Origin: JBBRXJ01 sp038248505
Lineage (GTDB): Bacteria; Bacteroidota; Bacteroidia; Bacteroidales; JBBRXJ01
NCBI GenBank assembly: GCA_038248505.1
Contig: JBBRXJ010000021.1
Span: 1 to 40,929 of the forward strand
Length of the DNA: 40,929 bases
Direction: 5' to 3'
Shown here: positions 1 to 7,061 of the stretch, piece by piece
Numbering within the stretch: position 1 is the first letter of the stretch
Layout of the letters: every line of letters begins with the position of its first letter
Notes under the pieces: generated by a model
The model's database searches: none
Told to the model about the DNA's origin: nothing
What the model saw: the letters and a program-made list of their open reading frames with translations, nothing else
Made by a program: the position numbers and the translations under genes

Positions 1-139
1 ACAAGATTAAAGGAATGTACCTTCAGAATTATCTCGATGAATTTGCATATAGATTAAATCGCAGACATCGACGTGATATCTTTGATAGACTGATAGTTGC
101 GAGTATCTTATTTTAGGTGTACAAATATGCAGAATCAAT
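1..139 (+). mobile_element. 3' end of an IS1595-like insertion sequence
   Basis: The first 139 bases are the tail of an insertion sequence: the end of a transposase ORF, then a terminal inverted repeat at 116-139 that overlaps the transposase stop codon. The inverse complement of that repeat matches 40774-40797 at the other end of the window at 20 of 24 positions, with ATTGATTCTGCAT and TACACC shared exactly. The element points rightward and its outer end lies only 14 bp before the start codon of the next gene. The rest of the element is outside the window. Confidence 0.75.
3..116 (+). pseudogene. IS1595-family (ISXO2-like) transposase, C-terminal 37 residues
   Basis: An open frame enters from the window edge and ends at TAG 114-116. 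It contains YLQNYLDEFAYRLNRR, the typical C-terminal end of the ISXO2-like DDE transposase domain of the IS1595 family (known family pattern YLxxYLxEFxxRxNRR). Only this tail is present, so I cannot say whether the full copy is intact. It is labelled partial because the window cuts it, not because decay is visible. Confidence 0.65.
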
Positions 140-153
140 TTTAATTATGCAAC

Positions 154-705
154 ATGAATCGTATTGGAGAACGTATAAAAAAGAAAAGGGAGAATCAGAA
201 TCTACATCTAAATGAACTAGCTGAAAAGGTTGGAGTCAGTTCAAGCGCCCTTTCTCAAATTGAAAATTCTAAATCATTTCCGTCAATAGTAACGTTAAAA
301 ATCATTGCAGAACAATTACATACAACTGTTGGTGAATTAATTGGTGAAAATGAAACATTAGTAAATAACCCAGTTGTTTTGAGAAATGAAATGCAGTATG
401 TAGACCAAAATAGGTCGGGTACGATAATCTATCTGCTTTCACACCATGACATTAACAAACACATGGATACATATCTTGTACGTTTTGCCACAGCATCGAG
501 TATTGAAAGTTTTTTTTCAAATTCTCAAGGTCAGGTTTTTTGTCACATTATCTCGGGTGAAATACGATTCAAAATTGACGAGAAAACATTTTTTTTAAAG
601 CAAGGTGATAATATCTACTTCTATTCTAAGAATTCAAGAGATATTGTAAACAATTTTGATGGTGTGAGCGAAATGCTTTGGATTCAATCACCAGCTAATT
701 ATTAA
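154..705 (+). CDS. XRE-family HTH regulator with C-terminal cupin domain
   Basis: A 183-residue transcription factor. Residues about 5-62 form a lambda-repressor-like HTH (RIKKKRENQNLHLNELAEKV, then SSSALSQIENSKSFPS). Residues about 110-180 form a small cupin barrel (HIISGEIRFKIDEKTFFLKQGD) that in this family senses a small ligand. The architecture is that of SutR/PuuR-like regulators, which usually control the adjacent metabolic operon. A 57-bp inverted repeat starts at its stop codon and abuts the promoter of the following operon, so it is the obvious candidate operator. An IS end lies 14 bp upstream, so its native promoter may have been displaced. The ligand is unknown. Confidence 0.9.
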   Translation: MNRIGERIKKKRENQNLHLNELAEKVGVSSSALSQIENSKSFPSIVTLKIIAEQLHTTVGELIGENETLVNNPVVLRNEMQYVDQNRSGTIIYLLSHHDINKHMDTYLVRFATASSIESFFSNSQGQVFCHIISGEIRFKIDEKTFFLKQGDNIYFYSKNSRDIVNNFDGVSEMLWIQSPANY

Positions 706-759
706 TACTTTTCGCTTAATAAATTAAGTATTGCTTAATTTATTAAGCGAAAAGTATTA
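703..759. promoter_or_regulatory. Double-dyad palindrome, probable operator (and hairpin) of the downstream operon
   Basis: Arms 703-728 and 734-759 are complementary over 26 positions (one T-G pair) around a 5-nt loop. Each arm holds its own dyad: CTTAATAAATTAAG at 715-728 and CTTAATTTATTAAG at 734-747, with centres 19 bp apart, about two helical turns. The right arm runs into the -7 box at 758-765. This layout fits two adjacent dimer sites for the upstream XRE-cupin protein. It could also act as a transcript hairpin after the regulator gene. Binding is inferred, not shown. Confidence 0.7.
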
Positions 760-765
760 TCTTTG
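758..765 (+). promoter_or_regulatory. Bacteroidota -7 box (TATCTTTG) of the DUF4914/purE-like operon
   Basis: TATCTTTG matches the Bacteroidota consensus TAnnTTTG and lies 17 bp before the ATG at 783. It overlaps the end of the 703-759 palindrome, so a protein bound there would block RNA polymerase. A clear -33 TTTG at the usual spacing was not found; a TTG at 731-733 is 24 bp away. Confidence 0.55.
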
Positions 766-782
766 TAAAGAAATTTATTTTA

Positions 783-1319
783 ATGGGAAAGCATCCAGCA
801 ATATTTTTAGATAGAGACGGAACTATAGTTGAAGATAAGGGATATATTGATAATACTTTAAATGTAGAATTTTTTCCTTATACTTTTAAATCATTTGCAA
901 TTTTACAAAATCACTTCTTATTATTTATAATTACCAATCAATCTGGCATATCTAAAGGGTTGATTTCCGAGATAGAGGTACAAAAGGTGAATACATATAT
1001 AACAGAAACACTTAAAGAAAATGGTATAATAATCTTTGATACGTTCTGTTGTCCTCATAAAAAGGAAGATAATTGTAATTGCAGAAAGCCCAAGCCTTAC
1101 TTTTTACTAAAGGCTTCAGAATTATATACTATTGATTTAACTAAATCATTTATTATAGGAGATCATCCAACAGATATTGAGAGTTAAATAAATGCTGGGG
1201 TAACACCAATATATTTATTAAGCGGACATGGAAATAAACATAAAGATGAATTAATCTTTAATTCGAAGATATGTGACAACTTGTTAGATGCTTCAAAGTA
1301 CCTTTTATTAACTTTTTAA
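783..1319 (+). pseudogene. HAD-IIIA phosphatase (GmhB/HisB-N type) interrupted by an in-frame TAA
   Basis: The frame encodes a HAD-superfamily small-molecule phosphatase of the type acting on heptose bisphosphate or histidinol phosphate. Visible motifs are FLDRDGTI (D10, D12), TNQSG (51-55), a zinc-loop signature CPH...CNCRKPKP (90-105) and GDHPTD (126-131). A TAA at 1185-1187 stops it after 134 residues. The same frame then continues with the expected family C-terminus (INAGVTPIYLLSGHG) to TAA 1317-1319, which would give a 178-codon gene of normal length. The truncated product keeps the catalytic Asp pair and the GDxxxD motif but loses the last strand and helix. Causes could be a true nonsense mutation or a sequence error. 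It is the first gene of the operon and ends one base before the TTG-ATG region of the next gene. Confidence 0.75.
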
Positions 1320-1331
1320 TTGATTAATTAC

Positions 1332-3257
1332 ATGAGTAATTTATTTAAAATACTGGAAAAAAGAAAGGTGGGATTGCCTAATGATGCAACAGTTATACTA
1401 AGTGGATGTAAATCATTTAAGGTATTTGATAATGTTAATCAACTAGAAATTGCAGCCGTTGGAGGAGAGAATAATAGTAATTTTGAGGTAAAATATACAC
1501 TTCCCAATAGTGAAGTAGTTACCGAGGCGATTGTTCACAAGGTTACAAATGGAATTTCGGCAAATTATACTGAATCATATATGAGGCGAAGAGATCCTGA
1601 TACAATGCTGATAGGTGATGATTTACCGAGTGACAAGGAACGTTTTGAGGATAAAATTGGCTATAAATTTGAAGTGCTAAGAAAGGAAACAATTAGTTGG
1701 CTTCAATCTCAGGATTTAGCTGTATTTTTTTATTTTGCTGGAAGAAACAATATTGGTTCAGGTGGTATAGCAATTGTTCCAGCAAATGCTGGTTTTTTTG
1801 CCATGGGACTTGCCATGCTTCAACAAATTATACCTATTAACGAACTACCAATAGAGTTTTCAATTGAATCAGCAATATATGTTGCGCCAACTTTTAGGCA
1901 TACACATTTTAATGGGAAGCAAATCGTGGTTCATAAGCGTTCCCAAGGAGTACACGAAATCTTTTCCTATAATTTGTATCCTGGTCCTAGTGCCAAGAAG
2001 GGTTTATATGGAGCTCTTCTAACAAAAGGCGAAAGTGAAGGTTGGCTTACAGCACACTGTTCTACTGTGCAAGTTGTAAGTCCATACGATAATATTACAA
2101 CCTTTATGCACGAAGGTGCAAGTGGAGGTGGGAAAAGTGAAATGCTTCAAAATATAGTTAGAGAAGAAAATGGTCAGGTTTTAATTGGTACAAATACCCT
2201 AACAGATGAAAAGCGTTTTATAAACTTCCCGATTTTTTGTTCCTTTAATCCTGTTACTGATGATATGGCGTTGTGTCATCCTTCAATCCAAAAAAACAAC
2301 GGAAAGCTAAGTGTTTTAGATGCTGAAAATGGTTGGTTTATTCGTGTTGATGGTATTACCGATTATGGCAATGAGCCATTTCTGGAAAAATTAACTATCA
2401 GGCCTAAAGAACCTCTATTATTCTTAAATATAAAATCAAAGCCAGAGTGTACTGCGCTTATTTGGGATCATACAGAAGACAGTCCTGGTAAAGTCTGTCC
2501 TAATCCGAGGGTTATAGTGCCAAGAAATATTGTACCTAACATAGTTAATAGTTCCGTTACTATTGATGTTAGAAGTTTTGGGGTTAGAACTCCTCCCTGT
2601 TCAAAAGAAGATCCAACATATGGAATTATAGGTTTATTTCAGATTTTACCTCCGGCACTTGCTTGGTTGTGGCGACTTGTTTCGCCTCGAGGACATGCAA
2701 ATCCAAGTATTGTTGATGGTGGAGGGATGGCAAGCGAAGGCGTTGGTTCATATTGGCCTTTTGCAACGGGAAAGATGATTAGACATGCAAATTTATTGCT
2801 TGATCAAATAATAATGACTCCACGCACGCGCTATACAATTGTGCCGAATCAACATATTGGAGTATGGAAAGTTGGATTCAAGCCACAGTTATTAATGCGC
2901 GAATATCTTACCCGCAGAGGAAATGCTAAATTAAGAAGTGACCAGTATCAATATGCACGCTGTCCTTTGTTGGGCTTTGAACTTAATTATTTAACAATTG
3001 AGGGTGCTAGAATTCCTTCGCGTTTTCTTCAGGTACATAAACAAGTAGAGGTTGATACTATAGGTTATGATGCTGGTGCAAAAATATTGTATGAATTTTT
3101 TAGGGCTGAATTACAGAAATATCTCACACCTGAATTGCATCCAATAGGTAGGCGAATTATTGAAACATGCTTAAAGGAGGGGAGTGTAGAGGATTATCTG
3201 GCAATAATTCCAATGGACTATCAATATTCATTTTTAACAACAAACAACAATGAGTAA
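1332..3257 (+). CDS. DUF4914-family P-loop protein (PEPCK/HprK-like ATPase fold)
   Basis: A 641-residue soluble protein that I recognise as DUF4914, a family without an assigned reaction. Residues 262-270 read GASGGGKSE, a Walker A loop whose GKSE ending is shared with HPr kinase/phosphorylase and whose overall form resembles the PEP-carboxykinase kinase-1a loop. GDDLPSDKE lies at about 95-103. The N-terminal 250 residues form the long domain typical of the family. I chose ATG 1332; a TTG at 1320 would add four residues and abut the phosphatase frame. Its stop overlaps the purE-like start by 8 nt, implying translational coupling. It is not the housekeeping PEP carboxykinase, since a canonical pckA is present at 30.7-32.3 kb. 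Substrate unknown; kinase-like action is inference. Confidence 0.8.
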   Translation: MSNLFKILEKRKVGLPNDATVILSGCKSFKVFDNVNQLEIAAVGGENNSNFEVKYTLPNSEVVTEAIVHKVTNGISANYTESYMRRRDPDTMLIGDDLPSDKERFEDKIGYKFEVLRKETISWLQSQDLAVFFYFAGRNNIGSGGIAIVPANAGFFAMGLAMLQQIIPINELPIEFSIESAIYVAPTFRHTHFNGKQIVVHKRSQGVHEIFSYNLYPGPSAKKGLYGALLTKGESEGWLTAHCSTVQVVSPYDNITTFMHEGASGGGKSEMLQNIVREENGQVLIGTNTLTDEKRFINFPIFCSFNPVTDDMALCHPSIQKNNGKLSVLDAENGWFIRVDGITDYGNEPFLEKLTIRPKEPLLFLNIKSKPECTALIWDHTEDSPGKVCPNPRVIVPRNIVPNIVNSSVTIDVRSFGVRTPPCSKEDPTYGIIGLFQILPPALAWLWRLVSPRGHANPSIVDGGGMASEGVGSYWPFATGKMIRHANLLLDQIIMTPRTRYTIVPNQHIGVWKVGFKPQLLMREYLTRRGNAKLRSDQYQYARCPLLGFELNYLTIEGARIPSRFLQVHKQVEVDTIGYDAGAKILYEFFRAELQKYLTPELHPIGRRIIETCLKEGSVEDYLAIIPMDYQYSFLTTNNNE

Positions 3258-3726
3258 AGTTGTAATAATAATGGGGTCTAAAGCAGACCTCGATTGGGCT
3301 AACCAAATTATAAAAGTACTTAACAGTTTTAGTATTGAGAGTGTTGCAAGGATAGCTTCGGCGCATAAAGTGCCACTTAAATGCTATAATCTAATTAAGG
3401 AATACGAAAAAGAAAACGTAGTGTTTATAACCATTGCTGGAATGAGTAATGCATTAAGCGGTTTTACCGATGCACAAACTCATTGTCCAGTAATTGCCTG
3501 CCCGCCTTATAACGACAAATTTAGTGGTGCTGATATTTTTTCGAGCATTCGAATGCCGTCAGGAGTTGCGCCAATGACTATACTTAGTCCTGAAAATGCA
3601 GCTATAGCCTCTGCAAAAATATTCAGTTTAACTAATCCAGATATTATGAAGAAAATAATTGAATATCAGGAAAAAAAAAGAACAGAATTGGAAGTTGCTG
3701 ACAAAGAATTAGTGAATGAACATTAA
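3250..3726 (+). CDS. AIR-carboxylase (PurE) family protein, class II (animal PAICS)-like
   Basis: 158 residues, full length for a PurE domain. MGSKAD (8-13), SAHK (37-40), AGMSNALSG (63-71), PVIACPP (80-86) and RMPSG (101-105) follow the family order. The pattern is closer to the carboxylase half of animal PAICS (SAHKGP, AGRSNGLG, PVISCPP, LRLPSG) than to bacterial class I PurE, which has SAHRTP and AAHLPGM. Class II enzymes carboxylate aminoimidazole ribotide directly with CO2, without PurK, so the neighbouring carbonic anhydrase fits. It could be the purine-pathway enzyme or a paralogue acting on another nucleotide; no purK or other pur gene is in the window. It starts inside the DUF4914 stop and overlaps the Sua5 gene by 11 nt. 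Confidence 0.85.
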   Translation: MSKVVIIMGSKADLDWANQIIKVLNSFSIESVARIASAHKVPLKCYNLIKEYEKENVVFITIAGMSNALSGFTDAQTHCPVIACPPYNDKFSGADIFSSIRMPSGVAPMTILSPENAAIASAKIFSLTNPDIMKKIIEYQEKKRTELEVADKELVNEH

Positions 3727-4675
3727 ACAAATACAGACGGCTGCTCATATTATTAAGAAGGGCGGACTGGTTGCATTTCCAACAGAAACAGTTTATGGAT
3801 TAGGGGCAAATGCACTTAATCCAGTTGCTGTAGCTAAAATATTTTCCTTAAAAGAACGGCCGTCTTTTGATCCTATTATAGTTCACATTGCATCTTTTGA
3901 TGATATAAAATTACTTACAGATCAGCCAAGCGATTTAGTTTTGAAATTAGCCGAAAAGTTCTGGCCTGGCCCTTTAACAATTGTATTGCCTAAAAGCAGC
4001 ATAGTTCCTGATATTGTTACATCAGGATTACCCACTGTTGGAATACGAATGCCCGATAATGAAATTGCATTAAAGTTTATTCGAACATCAGAATGTCCTA
4101 TTGCTGCACCAAGTGCTAATAAATTCGGTAATCTTAGCCCTGTTAATGCCAATCATGTTAAAAAACAATTACCTAATGTAGATTTTATTTTAGACGGAGG
4201 CAGAGCAAAAATAGGTATCGAATCTACAATTATATCAATTGATGGTAATATCTGCACATTGCTCCGACCGGGCAAAATTACAATTGCTGAAATTACAAAT
4301 GCTTTCCCTGGCGTTTTCGTTTTTAATACTAACAGAATAGAAAAATTTATTTCACCAGGATTATTTAAAAGTCATTACGCTCCTACTAAACCTTTGTATT
4401 TATACAGTTCACAGCAAATTAAACTGCCGAAATATTCAGGTTTAATAGTACATAGTAAACAAATGAAAAAAGCTATCTGCCATAATATAATCTATACATC
4501 ACAAAATAATAATTTTCTTGAAATCGCGGCTAATCTTTTCTCGTCGCTTCATACTATGGAAGACGATGAGAGGATTAAACAGATATATATTGAGCCGGTA
4601 ATTGAAGAAGGATTAGGTTTAGCAATAATGGACAGAATTAATAAAGCCATTTATAAATACAAATCAATAAATTAG
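3716..4675 (+). CDS. Threonylcarbamoyl-AMP synthase (Sua5 type)
   Basis: 319 residues with the two-domain Sua5 layout: an N-terminal YrdC domain and a C-terminal Sua5 domain. Active-site features are FPTETVYGLGAN (21-32), K46 and R48 in LKERPSFDPIIVH, and APSANKFGNLSP (130-141). SPGLFKSHYAP (212-222) is the Sua5 linker that reaches the active site. The family makes threonylcarbamoyl-AMP from threonine, bicarbonate and ATP for tRNA t6A37. The conserved site suggests normal chemistry. It may be the housekeeping enzyme caught in this operon or a second copy with a special role. It is translationally coupled to the purE-like gene and 2 bp from the carbonic anhydrase. Confidence 0.9.
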   Translation: MNIKQIQTAAHIIKKGGLVAFPTETVYGLGANALNPVAVAKIFSLKERPSFDPIIVHIASFDDIKLLTDQPSDLVLKLAEKFWPGPLTIVLPKSSIVPDIVTSGLPTVGIRMPDNEIALKFIRTSECPIAAPSANKFGNLSPVNANHVKKQLPNVDFILDGGRAKIGIESTIISIDGNICTLLRPGKITIAEITNAFPGVFVFNTNRIEKFISPGLFKSHYAPTKPLYLYSSQQIKLPKYSGLIVHSKQMKKAICHNIIYTSQNNNFLEIAANLFSSLHTMEDDERIKQIYIEPVIEEGLGLAIMDRINKAIYKYKSIN

Positions 4676-4677
4676 AT

Positions 4678-5316
4678 ATGTGGGTACATACCAAAGAAAG
4701 TCAAGATAAGATTACTCCTTTAGAAGCACTAACTTTTTTGAAAGAGGGAAATCAAAGGTTTCTTAATAATTTGAAATTAGATAGAAATCTGCTAAAACAA
4801 GTAAATCAAACCTCAGATGGTCAATTTCCTTTTGCAACCATCTTAAGTTGTATTGATTCACGAACATCTGCTGAACTTATATTTGATCAAGGTTTGGGCG
4901 ATATATTTAGTATTAGAATTGCAGGTAATATTATAAATGATGATATTCTTGGAAGTATGGAATATTCCTGTGATTATGCAAATTCAAAAATCATTGTTGT
5001 TTTAGGGCATACAAAATGTGGAGCCATTATTAGTGCATGTAATAAAATCAAAAAAGGACATCTAACAGGCTTACTTGGGAAGATAGAACCTTCAATAGTA
5101 AGTGAAACCACAACACAAATTGATAGAACAGGTCAAAACTTTTCATTTGTTAATAAGGTTAGTATTATAAATGTCAAATTAATGATTAGTCAAATCATGG
5201 GAAAAAGTATTATTCTAAATAAAATGGAGAAAGAAGGTAAAATTTTTATTGTTGGAGGCCTTTATGATATTGAATCTGGAGAAGTACGTTTTTTTGATTC
5301 TCTTTATAAAAAGTAA
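4678..5316 (+). CDS. Beta-class carbonic anhydrase
   Basis: 212 residues. Zinc ligands C58, H111 and C114 sit in SCIDSR (57-62) and GHTKCGA (110-116), with the catalytic Asp-Arg dyad D60/R62. The N-terminus has the family ALTFLKEGNQRF and the C-terminus VGGLYDIESGEVRFF. It interconverts CO2 and bicarbonate in the cytoplasm; no signal peptide is visible. It is the last gene of the cassette, 2 bp behind sua5. It could feed CO2 to the class II PurE-like protein and bicarbonate to Sua5, which is inference from gene order. Confidence 0.93.
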   Translation: MWVHTKESQDKITPLEALTFLKEGNQRFLNNLKLDRNLLKQVNQTSDGQFPFATILSCIDSRTSAELIFDQGLGDIFSIRIAGNIINDDILGSMEYSCDYANSKIIVVLGHTKCGAIISACNKIKKGHLTGLLGKIEPSIVSETTTQIDRTGQNFSFVNKVSIINVKLMISQIMGKSIILNKMEKEGKIFIVGGLYDIESGEVRFFDSLYKK

Positions 5317-5515
5317 AATGGATAGATATTTCTAAAACAAAAGATTAGTAAACTCTGAATATTTAGCTTTTAGAGACAATGGGTGAATTTCACTTCATTA
5401 TACCGGGATTTATCAATTATGGCAGGTTATCAGTTTGTTACTTGTTTTTCATTTATAATATCATAAAAACTTGCATGACTACCTGCAATTTATTATTTTC
5501 GGCCACGGAGGATAT
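5317..5515. other. Intergenic gap between the carboxylation cassette and aroA
   Basis: About 200 bp separates the carbonic anhydrase stop from the aroA start. I see no convincing terminator hairpin, RNA gene or conserved ORF here, only AT-rich sequence and the aroA ribosome-binding site at its end. The gap marks the change from accessory-looking cassette to housekeeping genes. Confidence 0.5.
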
Positions 5516-6793
5516 ATGACATCAATACTGAAAGTTACAGCATCAAAGTTATCAGGAAGTATTCTGATACCAGCATCAAAATCGCATACCATTCGGGCAA
5601 TTGCGGTGGCTACCATGGCTAATGGCACATCTATTTTGCGTAATCCATTGGTTTCGGCCGATGCTTTATCGTGTGTTGATGCAGCCAGAGCATTTGGTGC
5701 CGAGGTTAAAACGGGCGATGACTATATTATTAAAGGGATTGGCGGCATGCCTTTAGCCCAAAATATCGCCATAAATGTTGGTAACTCAGGAACAACGTTG
5801 CGAATTTTTACCGGATTGGCGGCTCTTTCTTCCTCTAAAATTGCTTTTGATGGCGATAGTTCTATTCGCACGCGTCCTATGATTCACTTATTTAATGCGC
5901 TTCATAAACTAGGTGCTAAAGTAGAATCGAATGAGGGTAAATGTCCATTTACAATTCAGGGATCCATTCGGGGAAATATTACGAGTGTTAATGCGGTAAG
6001 TTCGCAATTTCTCACGGCGTTGCTAATGGCTTGTCCGCTTGCCGAAGGCGATACAATTATTGAGGTGGAGTTATTGAATGAACAACCTTATGTTGAGATT
6101 ACACTTGACTGGTTGAAGAAGCAAAAAATTCGCTATGAACAAAGAGATTTGATGTGGTTCAAAATTCCAGGTGGTCAACAATACACCCCGTTTGATATGC
6201 AAATTCCTGCAGATTTCTCAACCGCCACCTTTGCTGCGGTTGCTGCGTCTGTAACGCAGTCGGAAGTGCTAATAAAAGGACTCGATTTTACGGATTCTCA
6301 AGGAGATAAAGATATTTTCATTTATCTCGAAAAAATGGGTATCAAAATAAAACATACGAGTGAAGGTGTTTTGGTGAAAGGAGGCCCAATGAAAGGCATT
6401 GATATTGATATGAATGCAACTCCCGATGCATTGCCTGCTATGGCTGTAGCAGCATGCTTTGCCGAGGGTAAAACGGGTTTGTTGAATGTGCCACAAGCAC
6501 GATTAAAGGAATGTGATAGGATACACGCTGCAAATATAGAGCTTAGTAAAATGGGAGCGAAGATTGAAGAATTCCCTGATGGATTAATAATACACAAAAG
6601 CAAATTAAAAGGCGCACAGGTTCACGGCTGGGATGATCATAGAATGGTAATGTCATTGGCCATTGCAGGAATGGCTGCCGAGGGCGAAACCGAAATTGAT
6701 ACAGCCAGTGCAGCTGCTGTTACGTATCCTGGATTTGTGAAAGATTTTGTGATGCTTGGTGGGAGGATGGTGACGGATAGTGATGAAAAGTGA
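5516..6793 (+). CDS. aroA: 3-phosphoshikimate 1-carboxyvinyltransferase (EPSP synthase)
   Basis: 425 residues from ATG 5516, preceded at 5507-5511 by GGAGG, one of the few good ribosome-binding sites here. The in-frame upstream ATG at 5474 lacks such a site and would add sequence unlike the family. Motifs: PASKSHTIRAIAVA (19-32, PEP/shikimate-3-P lysine), GNSGTTLR (89-96), DGDSSIRTRPM (112-122), SSQFLTALLMA and ATPDALPAMAV. The enzyme joins shikimate-3-phosphate and PEP in the sixth step of the shikimate pathway. The next step (aroC) lies 268 bp downstream. Confidence 0.95.
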   Translation: MTSILKVTASKLSGSILIPASKSHTIRAIAVATMANGTSILRNPLVSADALSCVDAARAFGAEVKTGDDYIIKGIGGMPLAQNIAINVGNSGTTLRIFTGLAALSSSKIAFDGDSSIRTRPMIHLFNALHKLGAKVESNEGKCPFTIQGSIRGNITSVNAVSSQFLTALLMACPLAEGDTIIEVELLNEQPYVEITLDWLKKQKIRYEQRDLMWFKIPGGQQYTPFDMQIPADFSTATFAAVAASVTQSEVLIKGLDFTDSQGDKDIFIYLEKMGIKIKHTSEGVLVKGGPMKGIDIDMNATPDALPAMAVAACFAEGKTGLLNVPQARLKECDRIHAANIELSKMGAKIEEFPDGLIIHKSKLKGAQVHGWDDHRMVMSLAIAGMAAEGETEIDTASAAAVTYPGFVKDFVMLGGRMVTDSDEK

Positions 6794-6850
6794 TCCGCTG
6801 TTTAAGAAACTGCATATAATAAAACGTATCAAATAATAAAATTTATAATA

Positions 6851-6997
6851 ATGGAATCAAAGGTGTCTTCTTATAAAGATATGATAGTTTTTAAGCGCAA
6901 TATTGATTTACTTTCTGAAATTTACCTTATCACTTCAAAGTTTCCATCAGAAGAAAAGTTTGGTATAAATCAAATTAGAAATGTACTCATTACTTAA
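6851..6997 (+). pseudogene. Truncated four-helix-bundle (23S rRNA-IVP/S23 family) protein
   Basis: A 48-residue frame, absent from most gene calls, reads YKDMIVFKRNIDLLSEIYLI, TSKFPSEEKFG and NQIRN. This is the first half of the S23/four-helix-bundle family, whose members run to about 115-120 residues and continue with a segment like SIPSNIAEG. Here the frame stops within a short direct repeat (TACTCATTAC at 6984-6993 and 6998-7007). It is a remnant lying between aroA and aroC. Confidence 0.6.
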
Positions 6998-7013
6998 TAC
7001 TCATTACTCCTCA

Positions 7014-7029
7014 ATCCGCCGCGGCGGAT
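7014..7029. repeat. GC-only palindrome in an AT-rich intergenic region
   Basis: ATCCGCCGCGGCGGAT is a perfect 16-bp palindrome, strikingly GC-rich against its surroundings. It lies 33 bp before aroC, after the S23 remnant and the TACTCATTAC direct repeats. It looks like a copy of a short dispersed palindromic repeat, but copy number cannot be judged from one window. Confidence 0.5.
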
Positions 7030-7061
7030 CATTAACCACTCGTCACTAAAAATAAATCAAT

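Noticed and set aside
1211..1230. TTATTAAGCGGA resembling the 741-750 operator half-site
   Set aside because: It lies in the coding sequence for YLLSGHG of the phosphatase and has no dyad partner.
1332..3257. Calling the DUF4914 gene a phosphoenolpyruvate carboxykinase
   Set aside because: Only the P-loop resembles PEPCK; the rest does not match, and a canonical pckA with all motifs is present at 30702-32303.
3157..3366. Minus-strand ORF across the DUF4914/purE-like junction
   Set aside because: Shadow of two strongly supported genes on the plus strand.
5471..5515. Longer aroA start (ATG 5474 region)
   Set aside because: The added residues do not fit EPSP synthase, and a GGAGG site precedes ATG 5516.
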